Assembly: GCF_028464065.1 (NCBI RefSeq) | Contig: NZ_CP116808.1 | Span: 62,001-126,000, forward strand | Direction: 5' to 3' | DNA length: 64,000 bases | Source: Saprospira sp. CCB-QB6 | GTDB lineage: Bacteria > Bacteroidota > Bacteroidia > Chitinophagales > Saprospiraceae | In this document: positions 1 to 9,538 of the stretch, piece by piece | How positions within the stretch are numbered: position 1 is the first letter of the stretch | How the letters are laid out: each line of letters begins with the position of its first letter | Translations under genes and position numbers: made by a program | The notes under the pieces: generated by a model | The model's input: the letters and a program-made list of their open reading frames with translations, nothing else | Database searches by the model: none | Told to the model about the DNA's origin: nothing

Positions 1-44
1 ATCTCCTTAAAATTTCCTAAATTTAACTCAAAAGAAACAACTCC

Positions 45-1232
45 ATGAACGAGAGAAAGACCAAAGAACGAACGCTCCCCAAAATGAAAAAGAGAGAGCC
101 TTGCACGCCTGCACAAATTGAGGCCAACAAACATATTTACGATGACCATTTTCGGATAGGTTTTGTCCGCCAATTCAATCGAGAGGTTTATAGCTTGATG
201 GACCAAAACTATTTTCGGCCTGAATTTATTGGCTTTGAGGAGTTGCCAGAGCGCAATGACCCCAAACATCCCATTATTTTTGCTAGTAATCATTCGGGCA
301 TGGCCTTCCCTTGGGATGCCATGATTTTTGGTTCGGGCCTAGCAAAGATGCATGAATTTGATCCCAAAAAGCAGCTTAGAGTACTGACAGCGCCTATGCT
401 TTCTCAGACGCCGGCCATGCATCCTTATTTTATGCTGCATGCCTGGAAGATGGCGGGCGGTATAGATGCCAGCTTTCTGAACTTTGAGACCATGATGCAT
501 TATCCCGACGGCCAACTATTGATTTATCCAGAAGGGGTACCTGGTATTGGCAAAGGCTTTAATCGTCGATATCAATTGCAGCGCTTTTCTAGCTCTTTCA
601 TTCGAATGAGTTTAAAATATAAAACGGATATTGTCTGGTATTCCACCATCAATGCCGAATACGTGGCCCCTTTGATGTATAGCCATCAGGGGGTAAATAA
701 GGCGATCAATAAAATTGGGGTGCCTTTTTTACCTTTGGGCCCTTTGACTCCGCTTTTGCTCTTTCCGGCCGCTTTCTTTCTCTCTTTTCCCAGCAAAATG
801 ACTTTTGTTCGGGGTTCTCGGATTCGGCCCTATGAGTGGACCGACAAAGCCTTTGAGGAATTGACCGAGGCTGAGATTGAGGATATTCGCCAAAGGGTGC
901 AGGACAAATGCCAAGAGGAGCTAGAGCTGGCCCTTGCCCGATATGGTCGGCATCCCTACCGCAGTCGAGAACTGCTCAAAGTCATCTTTAAGGGTTTTCC
1001 GCTGAATACGCCTTTGGGCTGGCCCATGCTTTTTCATGAATTTGAGAAGCAATGGCATCAAAAGGGCAAAAAAGGGGAAGAGGTCAAGGTCTACAAAGGT
1101 TTTGGGTCCTCTCTCTATTTGCTTTTGCGCAACCCCATTTGCATCCTTTATTTTATTCCCTTTTTTGGTTGGTTGGCTTTAGTGGCTTATGGCCGTTGGC
1201 GCTGGAAAAATGGCTTTAAGGAAAAGGAATAG
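45..1232 (+). CDS. PlsC-like lysophospholipid acyltransferase family protein
   Basis: A 395-residue protein that probably transfers an acyl chain to a glycerol-phosphate or related lipid at the inner membrane. Residues 82-91 carry an NH...D acceptor motif (N82, H83, D91, in the context SNHSGMAFPWD). The spacing is seven residues, longer than the four of classical PlsC, as in divergent acyltransferases with NHSG..PWD. A second block near residue 160 (YPEGVPGIGKGF) matches the substrate-binding EG motif. The C-terminus (about 355-385) is hydrophobic and aromatic, so it is probably membrane-associated. The start is an ATG with no better alternative. It is the first gene in the window, so its upstream context is unknown. 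The family is confident; the substrate is not. Confidence 0.8.
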   Translation: MNERKTKERTLPKMKKREPCTPAQIEANKHIYDDHFRIGFVRQFNREVYSLMDQNYFRPEFIGFEELPERNDPKHPIIFASNHSGMAFPWDAMIFGSGLAKMHEFDPKKQLRVLTAPMLSQTPAMHPYFMLHAWKMAGGIDASFLNFETMMHYPDGQLLIYPEGVPGIGKGFNRRYQLQRFSSSFIRMSLKYKTDIVWYSTINAEYVAPLMYSHQGVNKAINKIGVPFLPLGPLTPLLLFPAAFFLSFPSKMTFVRGSRIRPYEWTDKAFEELTEAEIEDIRQRVQDKCQEELELALARYGRHPYRSRELLKVIFKGFPLNTPLGWPMLFHEFEKQWHQKGKKGEEVKVYKGFGSSLYLLLRNPICILYFIPFFGWLALVAYGRWRWKNGFKEKE

Positions 1233-1245
1233 GTTTAGCGCTGGC

Positions 1246-1366
1246 TGGCCTAGCGATGTGCAGCAGTGGCCGTTAGGCCAGACCAAGGCGCTACAAGCGC
1301 CGCAGGGCCGAGCGAATAGCGAGCTGCGAAACGTAGCGCCGACGAGCGAAGCGAGGCGGAGGCCCC
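1246..1366 (-). repeat. GC-rich modular element (REP), type I
   Basis: Read on the minus strand it begins TTTTGGGGCCTCCG and ends ATCGCTAGGCC, with a hairpin-rich interior. It fills most of the space between the acyltransferase and the exonuclease. Open frames across it are artefacts of its base composition. Confidence 0.85.
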
Positions 1367-1465
1367 AAAAAATGCCTAAATCCTTTAGTTATTCTAAGAT
1401 TTGATTATCTTGAGTCTGGCCAAATGACGGCCTTTTATTTTAAAAAGTAATTAGAAAAACGGCGA

Positions 1466-2269
1466 ATGCAATTTCAATTGGATAAAGATCTCTGCTTTTT
1501 AGATTTAGAGACCACAGGCGGTGATATTATGAAAGACCGCATTGTGCAAATTGCACTAATTAAGTACCCTAAAGATGGGGGGGCTGCCATTGAGCGCTCT
1601 TATTTGGTTAATCCGGGGCAGCCGAGTTCGGCCGAGGCCTTGGCGATTCATGGTCTTGGTGAGCAGGAGCTAAAAGATGCACCTCCCTTTAAGTTATTGG
1701 CCATTGAGTTGCTTGATTTTATTGGTGATGCGGATTTGGCGGGTTATAATTCTAATCGTTTTGACATTCCCGTTTTGATGGAAGAATTTTCGAGAGCGGG
1801 TTTTGAGTTTTCGATTGAGGGGCGTCGCTTGATTGATGCCATGCAGATTTTTTATAAGATGGAACCTCGTACGCTCAAGGCGGCCTTGCGTTTTTATTGC
1901 GGGCAAAATTTGGAAAATGCTCATGATGCGTTGGCAGATACTCGGGCTACGGCGGAGGTCCTCAAGGGGCAAATTGAGCGCTATGCGGAGAGCAATTGGC
2001 AGGATCCCAAAACGGAAAAAGTCTATGAACAGCCTGTTAAAAATGATATGCAGGCCCTACATGATTTTATTCAGCAAGCCAATCGGAAAGTGGATTTAGG
2101 CGGGCGTTTTGTTCGCAATGAGGAGGGAATTATCCTCTTTAATTTTGGCAATCAGAAGGGGCAGCCGGCCTACAAACACCCCAACACTTTGCGCTGGATC
2201 ATTGATCGAGAATTTCCGGTGCAGGTAAAAAACATTGCCCGTGAGATTTTAGGGGGCAAGCTCAAGTAA
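1466..2269 (+). CDS. DnaQ-like 3'-5' exonuclease (DEDDh family)
   Basis: A 267-residue protein with the full DEDDh exonuclease set: D13 and E15 in FLDLETTGGD, D100 in NSNRFD, and H153 and D158 in HDALADTR. This is the fold of the DNA polymerase III epsilon proofreading subunit. The C-terminal extension (about 200-267, GGRFVRNEEGIILFNFGNQKGQ) is typical of stand-alone Bacteroidota homologues that carry a second small domain. It could act in proofreading, DNA repair or RNA trimming, and the sequence cannot decide which. It has its own start ATG after the REP and is followed 29 bp later by the CoA-transferase genes, so it may share their transcript. Confidence 0.88.
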   Translation: MQFQLDKDLCFLDLETTGGDIMKDRIVQIALIKYPKDGGAAIERSYLVNPGQPSSAEALAIHGLGEQELKDAPPFKLLAIELLDFIGDADLAGYNSNRFDIPVLMEEFSRAGFEFSIEGRRLIDAMQIFYKMEPRTLKAALRFYCGQNLENAHDALADTRATAEVLKGQIERYAESNWQDPKTEKVYEQPVKNDMQALHDFIQQANRKVDLGGRFVRNEEGIILFNFGNQKGQPAYKHPNTLRWIIDREFPVQVKNIAREILGGKLK

Positions 2270-2298
2270 TTTACTAACAAACAATAGCATAACCCATT

Positions 2299-2994
2299 AT
2301 GAACAAAGTTGTGGCAAACGCCCAGGAAGCGATTCAGGGCATAACGGACAACATGACCTTGATGCTTGGTGGCTTTGGTCTTTGTGGCATTCCAGAAAAT
2401 GCCATTTCGGCCTTGGTCCAAGCAGGTATTCAGGGCCTTACTTGTATTTCTAATAATGCTGGCGTCGATGATTTCGGCATTGGCCTAATGCTTCAGCAGC
2501 GACAGGTCAAAAAGATGATTTCTTCTTATGTTGGCGAAAATGCCGAATTTGAGCGGCAGCTTCTTTCTGGCGAACTAGAGGTCGATTTGGTTCCTCAAGG
2601 CACCTTGGCCGAGCGCATCCGTGCTGGTGGAGCGGGAATTCCTGCCTTTTATACGCCTACGGGCTATGGCACCGAGGTGGCAGAGGGCAAAGAATGCAGA
2701 GAATTTGATGGCCGCATGTATATCATGGAAACGGCTCTTTCTGCAGATTTTGCTTTGGTAAAGGCTTGGAAAGGCGACAAACACGGTAATTTAGTATTTA
2801 AGGGAACGGCCCGAAACTTCAATCCCATGATGGCCAAAGCGGGTAAAATCACGGTGGTTGAGGTAGAAGAATTACTCGAGCCTGGCGAACTTCATCCCAA
2901 TGAGATTCACATTCCTGGCGTTTATGTGCAGCGCATCTTCCAAGGTGTCAATTATGAAAAACGTATTGAGCAGCGCACTGTTCGCCAAGCCTAA
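2299..2994 (+). CDS. scoA: 3-oxoacid CoA-transferase subunit A
   Basis: The 231-residue alpha subunit of a family I CoA-transferase (succinyl-CoA:3-oxoacid or acetoacetate type), which moves CoA from succinyl-CoA to acetoacetate. The glycine-rich oxyanion/CoA-binding segment [11 protein letters not shown] lies near residues 23-33, and the family signature NNAGVDDFG follows. Length matches bacterial ScoA/AtoD. The beta subunit begins 18 bp after its stop, so the two form an operon and presumably a heterotetramer. The family is secure; exact acyl preference cannot be read from sequence. Confidence 0.93.
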   Translation: MNKVVANAQEAIQGITDNMTLMLGGFGLCGIPENAISALVQAGIQGLTCISNNAGVDDFGIGLMLQQRQVKKMISSYVGENAEFERQLLSGELEVDLVPQGTLAERIRAGGAGIPAFYTPTGYGTEVAEGKECREFDGRMYIMETALSADFALVKAWKGDKHGNLVFKGTARNFNPMMAKAGKITVVEVEELLEPGELHPNEIHIPGVYVQRIFQGVNYEKRIEQRTVRQA

Positions 2995-3012
2995 CCCTTA
3001 AAAAATAACCTT

Positions 3013-3672
3013 ATGGCACTAGATAAATATGGCATTGCGCAGCGCATTGCCCAAGAACTACAAGATGGCTATTATGTCAATTTGGGGATCGGGATTCCCA
3101 CTTTGGTTGCCAATTATATTCCAGAAAACATGCAGGTTTTTCTACAATCTGAAAACGGTTTGCTCGGTATGGGCCCCTTCCCTACCGAAGAAAATGTAGA
3201 TGCTGACCTCATCAATGCGGGCAAACAAACCGTAACTGCCCTGCCTGGCGCTTCTTTGTTTAGCTCGGCCGAAAGCTTTGAGATGATTCGGGGAGGACAT
3301 ATTGATTTGACCGTTTTGGGCGCCATGGAAGTGGCTCAAAATGGCGATATTGCCAACTGGAAAATCCCAGGAAAAATGGTTAAGGGCATGGGCGGCGCCA
3401 TGGACCTAGTTGCTTCGGCCAAAAACATCATTGTGGCCATGCAACATACCAACCGCAAAGGCGAGTCAAAGTTGTTGGCTAGCTGTAGCCTGCCGCTTAC
3501 GGGTGTGGGCTGCATCAAAAAAGTGGTCACTGATCTGGGGGTATTCGAGATCAAGGACAATGCTTTCCATTTGTTGGAGCGGGCGCCTGGCGTTTCGGTC
3601 CAAGAGATTCGGGAAAAAACAGCTGGGGCTTTAATTGCCTCCGATGATTGTCCAGAAATGAAGTTAGCTTAA
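3013..3672 (+). CDS. scoB: 3-oxoacid CoA-transferase subunit B
   Basis: The 219-residue beta subunit, which carries the catalytic glutamate that forms the glutamyl-CoA thioester: E47 in SENGLLGMGP, the hallmark SENG motif. The GIGIPT segment near residues 25-30 is also conserved. It directly follows scoA and is closed by a strong intrinsic terminator, so scoAB (perhaps with the exonuclease) is one transcription unit used for ketone-body/acetoacetate activation or branched-chain amino-acid breakdown. Confidence 0.94.
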   Translation: MALDKYGIAQRIAQELQDGYYVNLGIGIPTLVANYIPENMQVFLQSENGLLGMGPFPTEENVDADLINAGKQTVTALPGASLFSSAESFEMIRGGHIDLTVLGAMEVAQNGDIANWKIPGKMVKGMGGAMDLVASAKNIIVAMQHTNRKGESKLLASCSLPLTGVGCIKKVVTDLGVFEIKDNAFHLLERAPGVSVQEIREKTAGALIASDDCPEMKLA

Positions 3673-3679
3673 GATTTGA

Positions 3680-3707
3680 ACCACTCCTTTTTGGGGTGGT
3701 TTTTTTT
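3680..3707 (+). terminator. Intrinsic terminator of scoAB
   Basis: The inverted repeat CCACTCC/GGGTGG with a short T-rich loop is followed by eight T, directly after the scoB stop. Confidence 0.85.
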
Positions 3708-3745
3708 GGGCCCGCGGCCGGCTAGCCTTCGGTTAGCGCTGGGCC
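3708..3745 (+). repeat. Internally deleted REP, type III
   Basis: Only the two ends survive: GGGCCCGCGGCCGG at the left and AGCGCTGGGCC at the right, joined by a short hairpin. The full-length type III copies at 15,077 and 34,199 have the same ends around about 100 more bases. It abuts the terminator T-run. Confidence 0.7.
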
Positions 3746-3820
3746 ATATGGACCAATGGGCATAAAAAAAGACCCTACCTGTGGGGGTAGAGCCTTAGCT
3801 AATGTCAAAAAAGCAGCGAT

Positions 3821-4015
3821 CTAGAGATCAAGCTTGCGTTCGCGAACATCGCGGTAAACCGCTTTAAGCTTCTCTGTACGACGCACCACAGAAGGCTTTT
3901 CAAAGTGTTTGCGTGTACGAACTTCACGCATCAATTTGGTGTCTCTTACTTTACGCTTGTAACGGCGTAGGGCGCGGTCGATAGTCTCGCTATCTTTTAC
4001 ATTGATAATTAGCAT
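3821..4015 (-). CDS. rpsU: 30S ribosomal protein S21
   Basis: A 64-residue basic protein starting MLIINVKDSETIDRALRR, the canonical start of bacterial S21, with the conserved arginine-rich helix after it. S21 sits at the mRNA/anti-Shine-Dalgarno face of the small subunit. It is encoded alone on the minus strand. A -7-like GATCTTTGCA sequence lies about 70 bp upstream on the minus strand and is a plausible but imperfect promoter. In Bacteroidota, where Shine-Dalgarno usage is weak, S21 helps sequester the anti-SD (family knowledge). Confidence 0.97.
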   Translation of the reverse strand: MLIINVKDSETIDRALRRYKRKVRDTKLMREVRTRKHFEKPSVVRRTEKLKAVYRDVRERKLDL

Positions 4016-4273
4016 AAAAACCCCCTTGGTTTAGGTTGAAAATAAAAAAATATAGGTGCATTTAAAAAATGCCTTGCAAAGATCTACTATTCTAGCAATA
4101 ATCACAACTTTAAGGGAAATATTTTTTTGGAGAAGCTCTTGGTCTCCAAAAGGGTTCTTTTGCTCTTCCTAACTTTTTGTTAAGCACTACTAAACCTTCT
4201 CCTTGAGTAATAGTCTGTAAGCAAAGAAAAAGGCAATAGCCTACGCTTAATTTATCAGATAAAAGCTCAAGGT

Positions 4274-4684
4274 ATGCAAGCTACAAATTATAAGAAGGAA
4301 AAAATAGCCTTGGCCTCTGGCTATATCTACTGGCCCCATGGGGAGCCGATTCTGGAGCAGGTCGTAAGCAAAAATTATACAGTAGGAACTCAGGATGCCA
4401 ATGAGATTGATCAGACGATAGAACGAATGGCTGCTGCTCGTGGCCAAGCAGTTTATCATCTTGCCGACATTCGTGAAATTAAAGGCGGGAGTTCTGAGGC
4501 CCGCAAACATTTTAATGAAGGGCCTCCAGCTTGCGTTAAAGCTTCGGCTGTTTTGGTTTCAGGGGCCGTCTCTAGATTGTTGGGCAATTTCCTGATTCAA
4601 TTAAATCATGCCCATGTACCCATTCGTCTATTTGTTGATCGAGAAGAAGCGATTGACTGGTTGCTCTCTCAAGTGGAAGAATAA
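4274..4684 (+). CDS. STAS/SpoIIAA-like protein, paralogue 1
   Basis: A 136-residue soluble protein with no signal or membrane segment. It is clearly paralogous to the next gene (shared starts MQATNY, IYWP, DANEID, TIERMAAARGQ, ADIR, GNFxIxLN) and more distantly to the protein at 20,165-20,563. The alternating strand/helix pattern and the central xADIRxIK element resemble small STAS/SEC14-like domains of Bacteroidota, which would suggest a regulatory or scaffold role. No catalytic residues stand out. It starts at an ATG preceded by AAGG and is followed by an intrinsic terminator, so it is a single-gene unit. Function is unknown. Confidence 0.75.
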   Translation: MQATNYKKEKIALASGYIYWPHGEPILEQVVSKNYTVGTQDANEIDQTIERMAAARGQAVYHLADIREIKGGSSEARKHFNEGPPACVKASAVLVSGAVSRLLGNFLIQLNHAHVPIRLFVDREEAIDWLLSQVEE

Positions 4685-4700
4685 AGAACTTTATAAAATG

Positions 4701-4724
4701 GTCCTGCCTGAGTAGGACTTTTTT
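4701..4724 (+). terminator. Terminator after STAS-like paralogue 1
   Basis: GTCCT/AGGAC stem followed by six T. The rest of the 4,685-4,985 gap is AT-rich; apart from a weak GGCCTT/AAGGCC hairpin near 4,831-4,850 I see nothing else in it. Confidence 0.7.
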
Positions 4725-4985
4725 GTTTTTGCTAACAACTGCTTCAACTAGCAACTGAGACTATAAGTATTTGAGTAGGATTATTTTTTGAGCGGAAATA
4801 GGGATTTGATGCTCTTATTTTGGCCTTTTCCCCCCTTATCTATTAAGGCCTTCTTTGTTTTTTTTAGGAAAATTTTAGAGCTAGCCGCTAAACCAGTTTT
4901 TGCTCGACTTGTCTTTATGCAGAATGCCTTAACAGGCATTTAAATTGGTTGAAACAAGCTTAACAAAACAAGTACAAGCAAGCAT

Positions 4986-5402
4986 ATGCAAGCTACAAAT
5001 TATCAGAAAGAGCGAATAGAATTAGCCTCTTGTGCCATTTATTGGCCCTATGACAGCCCTGTATTAGAGCAAATCGTTCATGACAACTATACTATGCAAT
5101 TAGAAGATGCCAATGAAATTGATCTAACTATTGAGCGAATGGCAGCAGCGAGAAATCAGGATGTTTATTTTATGGCAGATATCCGACAGATACAAGCTGG
5201 AAGTAGTGAGGCCCATCAGCATTTTAAGGAGCCGCTTCCTCCTTCTATAAAAGCAATAGCAATTTTGGCTGCTGGTGGGCGATCTAAGTTATTAGGGAAC
5301 TTTTTTATCCGACTCAACCAGTCTAGTATTCCAAGTCGATTGTTTACTGATCGGGTGGAAGCGATTGAGTGGTTGTTGGAGCAAAAGAGAAAACAACAAT
5401 AA
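4986..5402 (+). CDS. STAS/SpoIIAA-like protein, paralogue 2
   Basis: A 138-residue tandem paralogue of the gene at 4,274: the first six residues are identical, and IYWP, DANEID, TIERMAAAR, ADIR, GNFFIRLN and the EAIEWLLEQ tail are conserved. It has no export signal. It is separated from paralogue 1 by a terminator and 300 bp, so each copy appears independently expressed. Tandem duplication followed by separate regulation is the simplest reading. Biochemical function is not recognisable. Confidence 0.75.
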   Translation: MQATNYQKERIELASCAIYWPYDSPVLEQIVHDNYTMQLEDANEIDLTIERMAAARNQDVYFMADIRQIQAGSSEAHQHFKEPLPPSIKAIAILAAGGRSKLLGNFFIRLNQSSIPSRLFTDRVEAIEWLLEQKRKQQ

Positions 5403-5417
5403 ATTGGTCCTTATAAA

Positions 5418-5449
5418 ATAGCCGAGGCAGTTGCCTCGGCTATTTTTTT
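5418..5449 (+). terminator. Strong intrinsic terminator
   Basis: A 12-13 bp near-perfect stem (ATAGCCGAGGCA/TGCCTCGGCTAT) with seven T, between the STAS-like gene and the REP. Confidence 0.9.
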
Positions 5450-5457
5450 GCGGTAGA

Positions 5458-5625
5458 CAGGCGGCGAAGCCGCCGCAAAGGCGCGCAGCGCCGCGGCTGA
5501 GGGATGGATAAGGGTGGCCGCAGGCCAGACCGAGCTTTTTGAGCAAAGCGAAAAAAGCGAAGGGCCGAGCAGAACTGCGAGCCCTGACACAGCCCGACCC
5601 GCCCAAAGGGCGGGGCAGCCCCAAA
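5458..5625 (-). repeat. REP element, type II
   Basis: On the minus strand it begins GGGGCTGCCCC and contains ATCCATCCCTCAGCC, followed by extra GC hairpins. The copy ends 60 bp before the stop of the convergent T9SS cargo gene. Confidence 0.85.
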
Positions 5626-5686
5626 AGAAAAAAGGAGTCAGCACGATCTTGCACTGACTCCTTTTCATTTTAGCTAAAGTTAAGGC

Positions 5687-8600
5687 TTATTTTTCTACCG
5701 TAAACTTATGGCTTTGGCCCAAACCATTGGGGGCTTGTAGGCGTAGGATATATTGACCAGCGGCCAAATTACTGAGGTCAAATTGTTGTTGCAAGCGAAG
5801 AGGAGCGATGTTTTGAGTTTGCAAAACGCGGCCCAAAGCATCGATAATTTCGGCTTGATAGCCTGCAATATTGCTTGGCAATTCTAGTTGAATTTGGTTG
5901 TTGGCGGGGATGGGGAAAAGTTTAGTTTCTCCGCTAGCTTCTCCAAAATAAAGCACTTTGACATCGCTATAGCTTTGGCTACCATCTACATCATTTTGGC
6001 GGAGGCGGTAGTAATTATAGCCAGCAGCAGGCTGCTCGTCTAGGGTATTGTAAGTATTTTGGGCCAAATCTTCTTGGGCGGTAAAGCAAGCGATAGTTTC
6101 AAAATTGACGCCATCTAGGCTGCGCTCGAAGCAGTACTCATCGCCAGCGTGTTCGTTGGCTACAGTGGCAGAAAGCAAAGCTTGTCCTTCTACTTTTTGG
6201 GCCGTGAAATCCAACAACTCTAGAGGAAGTGACAATTGGCCAACAACATCGGCCAAAGTGAAGGGGCTAAAGCTAGTTACTACATTAGAAGTAATGCTAC
6301 CTGAAGTTGCCGTTCCCGTTAGGAAAGTATTGCCTTCTGACTCCCATTGGTTGCTTGTGCTAGGCGCTTGGGTGAAGTAATGCCCCACCAACAAATCATT
6401 GGGATCGAGTACTTGGCTATGAGGGCCCCAGTGTAGCGTAACAAATAGAGAGGCGCCAGTTCCAGTAAATACCTCATCTAGGGTCCAGTATTCGAGTACA
6501 GAAACATGGTCTAGCTCTGCAGCATTAAGGTTGTAAGTTCCGTAGCCTTGGTTAAAGTATTGTGCCACAAAGAATTCGCCTGTATTGACAGCAGTTTCGA
6601 TACCAATTGCGCCATAGATACCATTATCACCAGTGGGATAAGTAAAGGCATCGATTCCAGTTCCTGAAGTTTCTTTAAGTACAGGACCATCAACATGGCT
6701 AATATCTGAGGCATTGATAGCTGTGGCATCTACATCAAAGTAAACTCTTTCTGAGGCAGAGCCCAAAACGATACCTTGTTGGAAATCCATCTCTTCATCA
6801 ATATAAATATCGCTACAGTTATTGATGAGGAAACCTGCGGGTTTGATTAAGCGAACAAAGCGGAAGTTTTCTACGGCTCCAGCATTTGTTTTGATGACCG
6901 TTTGGTCGGTGCTTCCAACAAACTCGACTACAGCATGAGTTTCATCAAAGCCATTATTGGCTGCATCATCTAGCCAATCGCCATGTAGGCGGAAAAGGCC
7001 AATTGCGCTAGCATTGGGATCGTCATAATCGAGAAGGCCATTATTGTTAATTAGAAGGCTACCGAAAACCTCCATACCTGTACCAGCAGTAGTGCCATCG
7101 TTATTTTCTAGTTTAGAGACCGAAGCGCTGGGGTTTCCACCGATGATAAGGTCTCCCAAGATCTGCATTGGGCTAGCATTGGTATTGCTATTGAAAACCT
7201 CTACGGCCCCGGTTCCAGTATTTCCAACCAACATATCTCCTTTAACGGTCATAAATCCACCACTACCGCTAAACACCTCTGATAATCCAGTAAAGCTATA
7301 ATCTCCGCTTACGGACTCCATATAGAGGTTAGGATAATACATATTATTTGTAATCACGCTAACCGAACCATTATTGGCATAGCGGAAATGCCAGTGGGCT
7401 GTAGCGGGAATAGTAGAGATACCATTTTCATAATTATCTCTATATGCGGCAACGGTACTGCTTCCTGTTTTAATAATTGTTGCATTAGCCCCCATTTCCC
7501 AGCTTGCGCCAGTTTGGAAGTTAATACCATTTCCTCCGCCTGCACCATGATCTTCCAGCGTACCTTCTAGGAGGAAATCAATACCTGTATCTTCTTGGAT
7601 GCGGAGTTGTAGGCTTGCGGGAATAACTAGTTCTCCACCAGCTTCTACCACCAATTGGTCGATCTCGATATCTTGGTCCAACTCGATGAGGTGACCATTA
7701 AGAATATGTACATAATCGCTATTATCGAAGCGAGGATAGTCGCAAGCGGCCACCCAAGGTCCAGCTGCAGAAGAAGCCATTTCCCAACTGCTTACATCGG
7801 TCCAATAACCAATAGTTGCTGAGCGATAGAAACGTTCTGCACCAATATTAAATTGAGCGGCTTCAGTTAGGCTTCCACAGCTTCCGTCTTCAATGACTTC
7901 GCAGTAGAATTGGTAGCCATCATAATCCACCAAATTGCCTTGAATCAACAATACATCAGAAGTTTCTCCGCTTACTGTAGTTGCATTGGGAAAAGCGGCT
8001 GCACTTACGGCTGTCCAGCCCGTAGCAACGCCATCATTTTCATTAAAATACCATTGGTAAGTTAGGGTTCCACCATTATTTGCGCTAGCGGTTACGCCCA
8101 TCAAGAGTTCGCAACTATTTACATCTGAAGGTTGAACACTAAAGGTTGGAGGCGTGAGGGGGGGACCAGAGGGCGCAGCAAAAGTTCCCAAATCAGAAAC
8201 ATCGCCAGAGGTTCCTGTGGTCCATTCTGAAGCATCAAAATTGGGGTTGGGGCCTGTTACTGTAGTATTTCTACGATATAGGTAGCCAACTGCACCTACA
8301 ACTTGATCTTCAAAATCGTCTACCACAGTTCCAGAGGGAACATGAACAAGTTCTAAGCGGTCATCATCATTATATCCACTTGTTGTACCTGCAAAAATAA
8401 AATCTTCTACTCCTCCTGTAGCACTACTTGCGCGGCCAACCAATACTTGGCCGGGGTTGATGGTGATTGCAGGAAAGTCGAAAGTAAAAGAAACTGTTGT
8501 TGTCGTCAAATCACCATAACGGCGAATCTCATAATCTGAAAGATCAATAGGGCTAGCGGTACCATTGTAAACCTCGATATAGCCCAAAGAGCCGCCATTA

Positions 8601-9538
8601 TTATCGTAAACCTCAGAGATGATCAGGTCTGTAAAAATGGGTGTACCTGCACAGCTTCCCACCTCTTCTAAGTACGTAAAGCTATAAGGGGTGCTAATAT
8701 CACAAGCCGATTCGCTAAGCGTCAGTTGGCCATCATTTGCTGCTGTGGGTACAGTAGCAATAAGTGTGGTGGCATCAACGAAGGTTGTATTGGCAGCAGC
8801 AACGCCAGCAAAGCTCACGCTAGTAGCCGCGGTAAAACCAGTTCCAGTAATAATTACTTCTGTGCCAGCAGGACCCGAAGTTGGGGCAAAAGCACTTACC
8901 GTATGCGGACAAACCACAGCGAGATCTCCTTCTAGTAAGGCATCTTCAATAACCCAGATTTCATTTCCGCTATTGTTTACAAGCTCTAAACGAATTTGCA
9001 AATCACTGACAGAAGGAAGTCCTGTAATTTGTAAAGTAGAATAATCCAAACCTCCAGAAGAGGAAAAGCCTACTGCAGAATTGTCGCCATCATAGGCAAC
9101 AGTAGCCTGATCTACACCAGAAAATGACCACTGAGAGTTACTAAAACCATCCAATTGAAGTTCCTCACTCCATGTCGCCCCTCCATCAGTACTGATTGCA
9201 ACAACTACATAGTCCGAACCATCTGCCCCATTTCCAGAAGTTCCTGCAAAAGAGGCCAAACGAATACTAAAGTCAATATTGGTATAGCCCGTGGTATTCA
9301 TGCCTGAAAACAAGGCTGTTCCTGATTCGTTGATGTACTCATAGCCTTGTGTGCCGCTTACATATCTAGGCTCTCCAGCAGGGAATGGCCCTGTAGCCGT
9401 GGCCACGCCACCTCCTGTCGGACTAAATGTCATAGCTGGTGCAGCTGGGCTAGCCTCAAAATCATAAGTTGCAATTGTTGTCTGGGCCGATAACTGCCAG
9501 CTAATAAAGCACAAAAGTGCTAAGTAGAGATGTCGCAT
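5687..9538 (-). CDS. Large secreted multidomain protein with T9SS sorting domain
   Basis: A 1283-residue exported protein. A cleavable signal (residues 1-19, ending LSAQ) is followed by a beta-rich N-terminal domain. Next come an IPT/TIG domain (about 212-275, TSGPAGTEVIITGTGF), a lamin-tail domain (about 300-410, DLIISEVYDNNGG), Ig-like material (about 465-570) and a G8/beta-helix-like segment with repeated EVFGSLLINNNG-type turns. The last 80 residues form a type A T9SS sorting domain (LFPIPANNQIQLEL ... AAGQYILRL). T9SS cargo is carried across the outer membrane and often anchored on the surface. There is no enzymatic motif, so adhesion or structure is the likely role. It is monocistronic. 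Confidence 0.88.
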   Translation of the reverse strand: MRHLYLALLCFISWQLSAQTTIATYDFEASPAAPAMTFSPTGGGVATATGPFPAGEPRYVSGTQGYEYINESGTALFSGMNTTGYTNIDFSIRLASFAGTSGNGADGSDYVVVAISTDGGATWSEELQLDGFSNSQWSFSGVDQATVAYDGDNSAVGFSSSGGLDYSTLQITGLPSVSDLQIRLELVNNSGNEIWVIEDALLEGDLAVVCPHTVSAFAPTSGPAGTEVIITGTGFTAATSVSFAGVAAANTTFVDATTLIATVPTAANDGQLTLSESACDISTPYSFTYLEEVGSCAGTPIFTDLIISEVYDNNGGSLGYIEVYNGTASPIDLSDYEIRRYGDLTTTTVSFTFDFPAITINPGQVLVGRASSATGGVEDFIFAGTTSGYNDDDRLELVHVPSGTVVDDFEDQVVGAVGYLYRRNTTVTGPNPNFDASEWTTGTSGDVSDLGTFAAPSGPPLTPPTFSVQPSDVNSCELLMGVTASANNGGTLTYQWYFNENDGVATGWTAVSAAAFPNATTVSGETSDVLLIQGNLVDYDGYQFYCEVIEDGSCGSLTEAAQFNIGAERFYRSATIGYWTDVSSWEMASSAAGPWVAACDYPRFDNSDYVHILNGHLIELDQDIEIDQLVVEAGGELVIPASLQLRIQEDTGIDFLLEGTLEDHGAGGGNGINFQTGASWEMGANATIIKTGSSTVAAYRDNYENGISTIPATAHWHFRYANNGSVSVITNNMYYPNLYMESVSGDYSFTGLSEVFSGSGGFMTVKGDMLVGNTGTGAVEVFNSNTNASPMQILGDLIIGGNPSASVSKLENNDGTTAGTGMEVFGSLLINNNGLLDYDDPNASAIGLFRLHGDWLDDAANNGFDETHAVVEFVGSTDQTVIKTNAGAVENFRFVRLIKPAGFLINNCSDIYIDEEMDFQQGIVLGSASERVYFDVDATAINASDISHVDGPVLKETSGTGIDAFTYPTGDNGIYGAIGIETAVNTGEFFVAQYFNQGYGTYNLNAAELDHVSVLEYWTLDEVFTGTGASLFVTLHWGPHSQVLDPNDLLVGHYFTQAPSTSNQWESEGNTFLTGTATSGSITSNVVTSFSPFTLADVVGQLSLPLELLDFTAQKVEGQALLSATVANEHAGDEYCFERSLDGVNFETIACFTAQEDLAQNTYNTLDEQPAAGYNYYRLRQNDVDGSQSYSDVKVLYFGEASGETKLFPIPANNQIQLELPSNIAGYQAEIIDALGRVLQTQNIAPLRLQQQFDLSNLAAGQYILRLQAPNGLGQSHKFTVEK

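Noticed and set aside
1189-1404. Open frames running through REP elements (also at 5,292-5,668, 9,790-10,120, 18,133-18,387, 30,636-30,972, 36,934-37,249, 44,155-44,448, 46,674-46,922, 50,085-50,454 and others)
   Set aside because: They arise in several frames and both strands from the same GC-rich repeat, encode R/A/P/S-rich strings common to all copies, and have no start context of their own.
8691-9044. Plus-strand frames within the 1283-residue secreted protein gene (also 6,105-6,380, 7,044-7,301 and 7,388-7,570)
   Set aside because: Shadows of a large, clearly coding minus-strand gene with T/S/G-rich codons.
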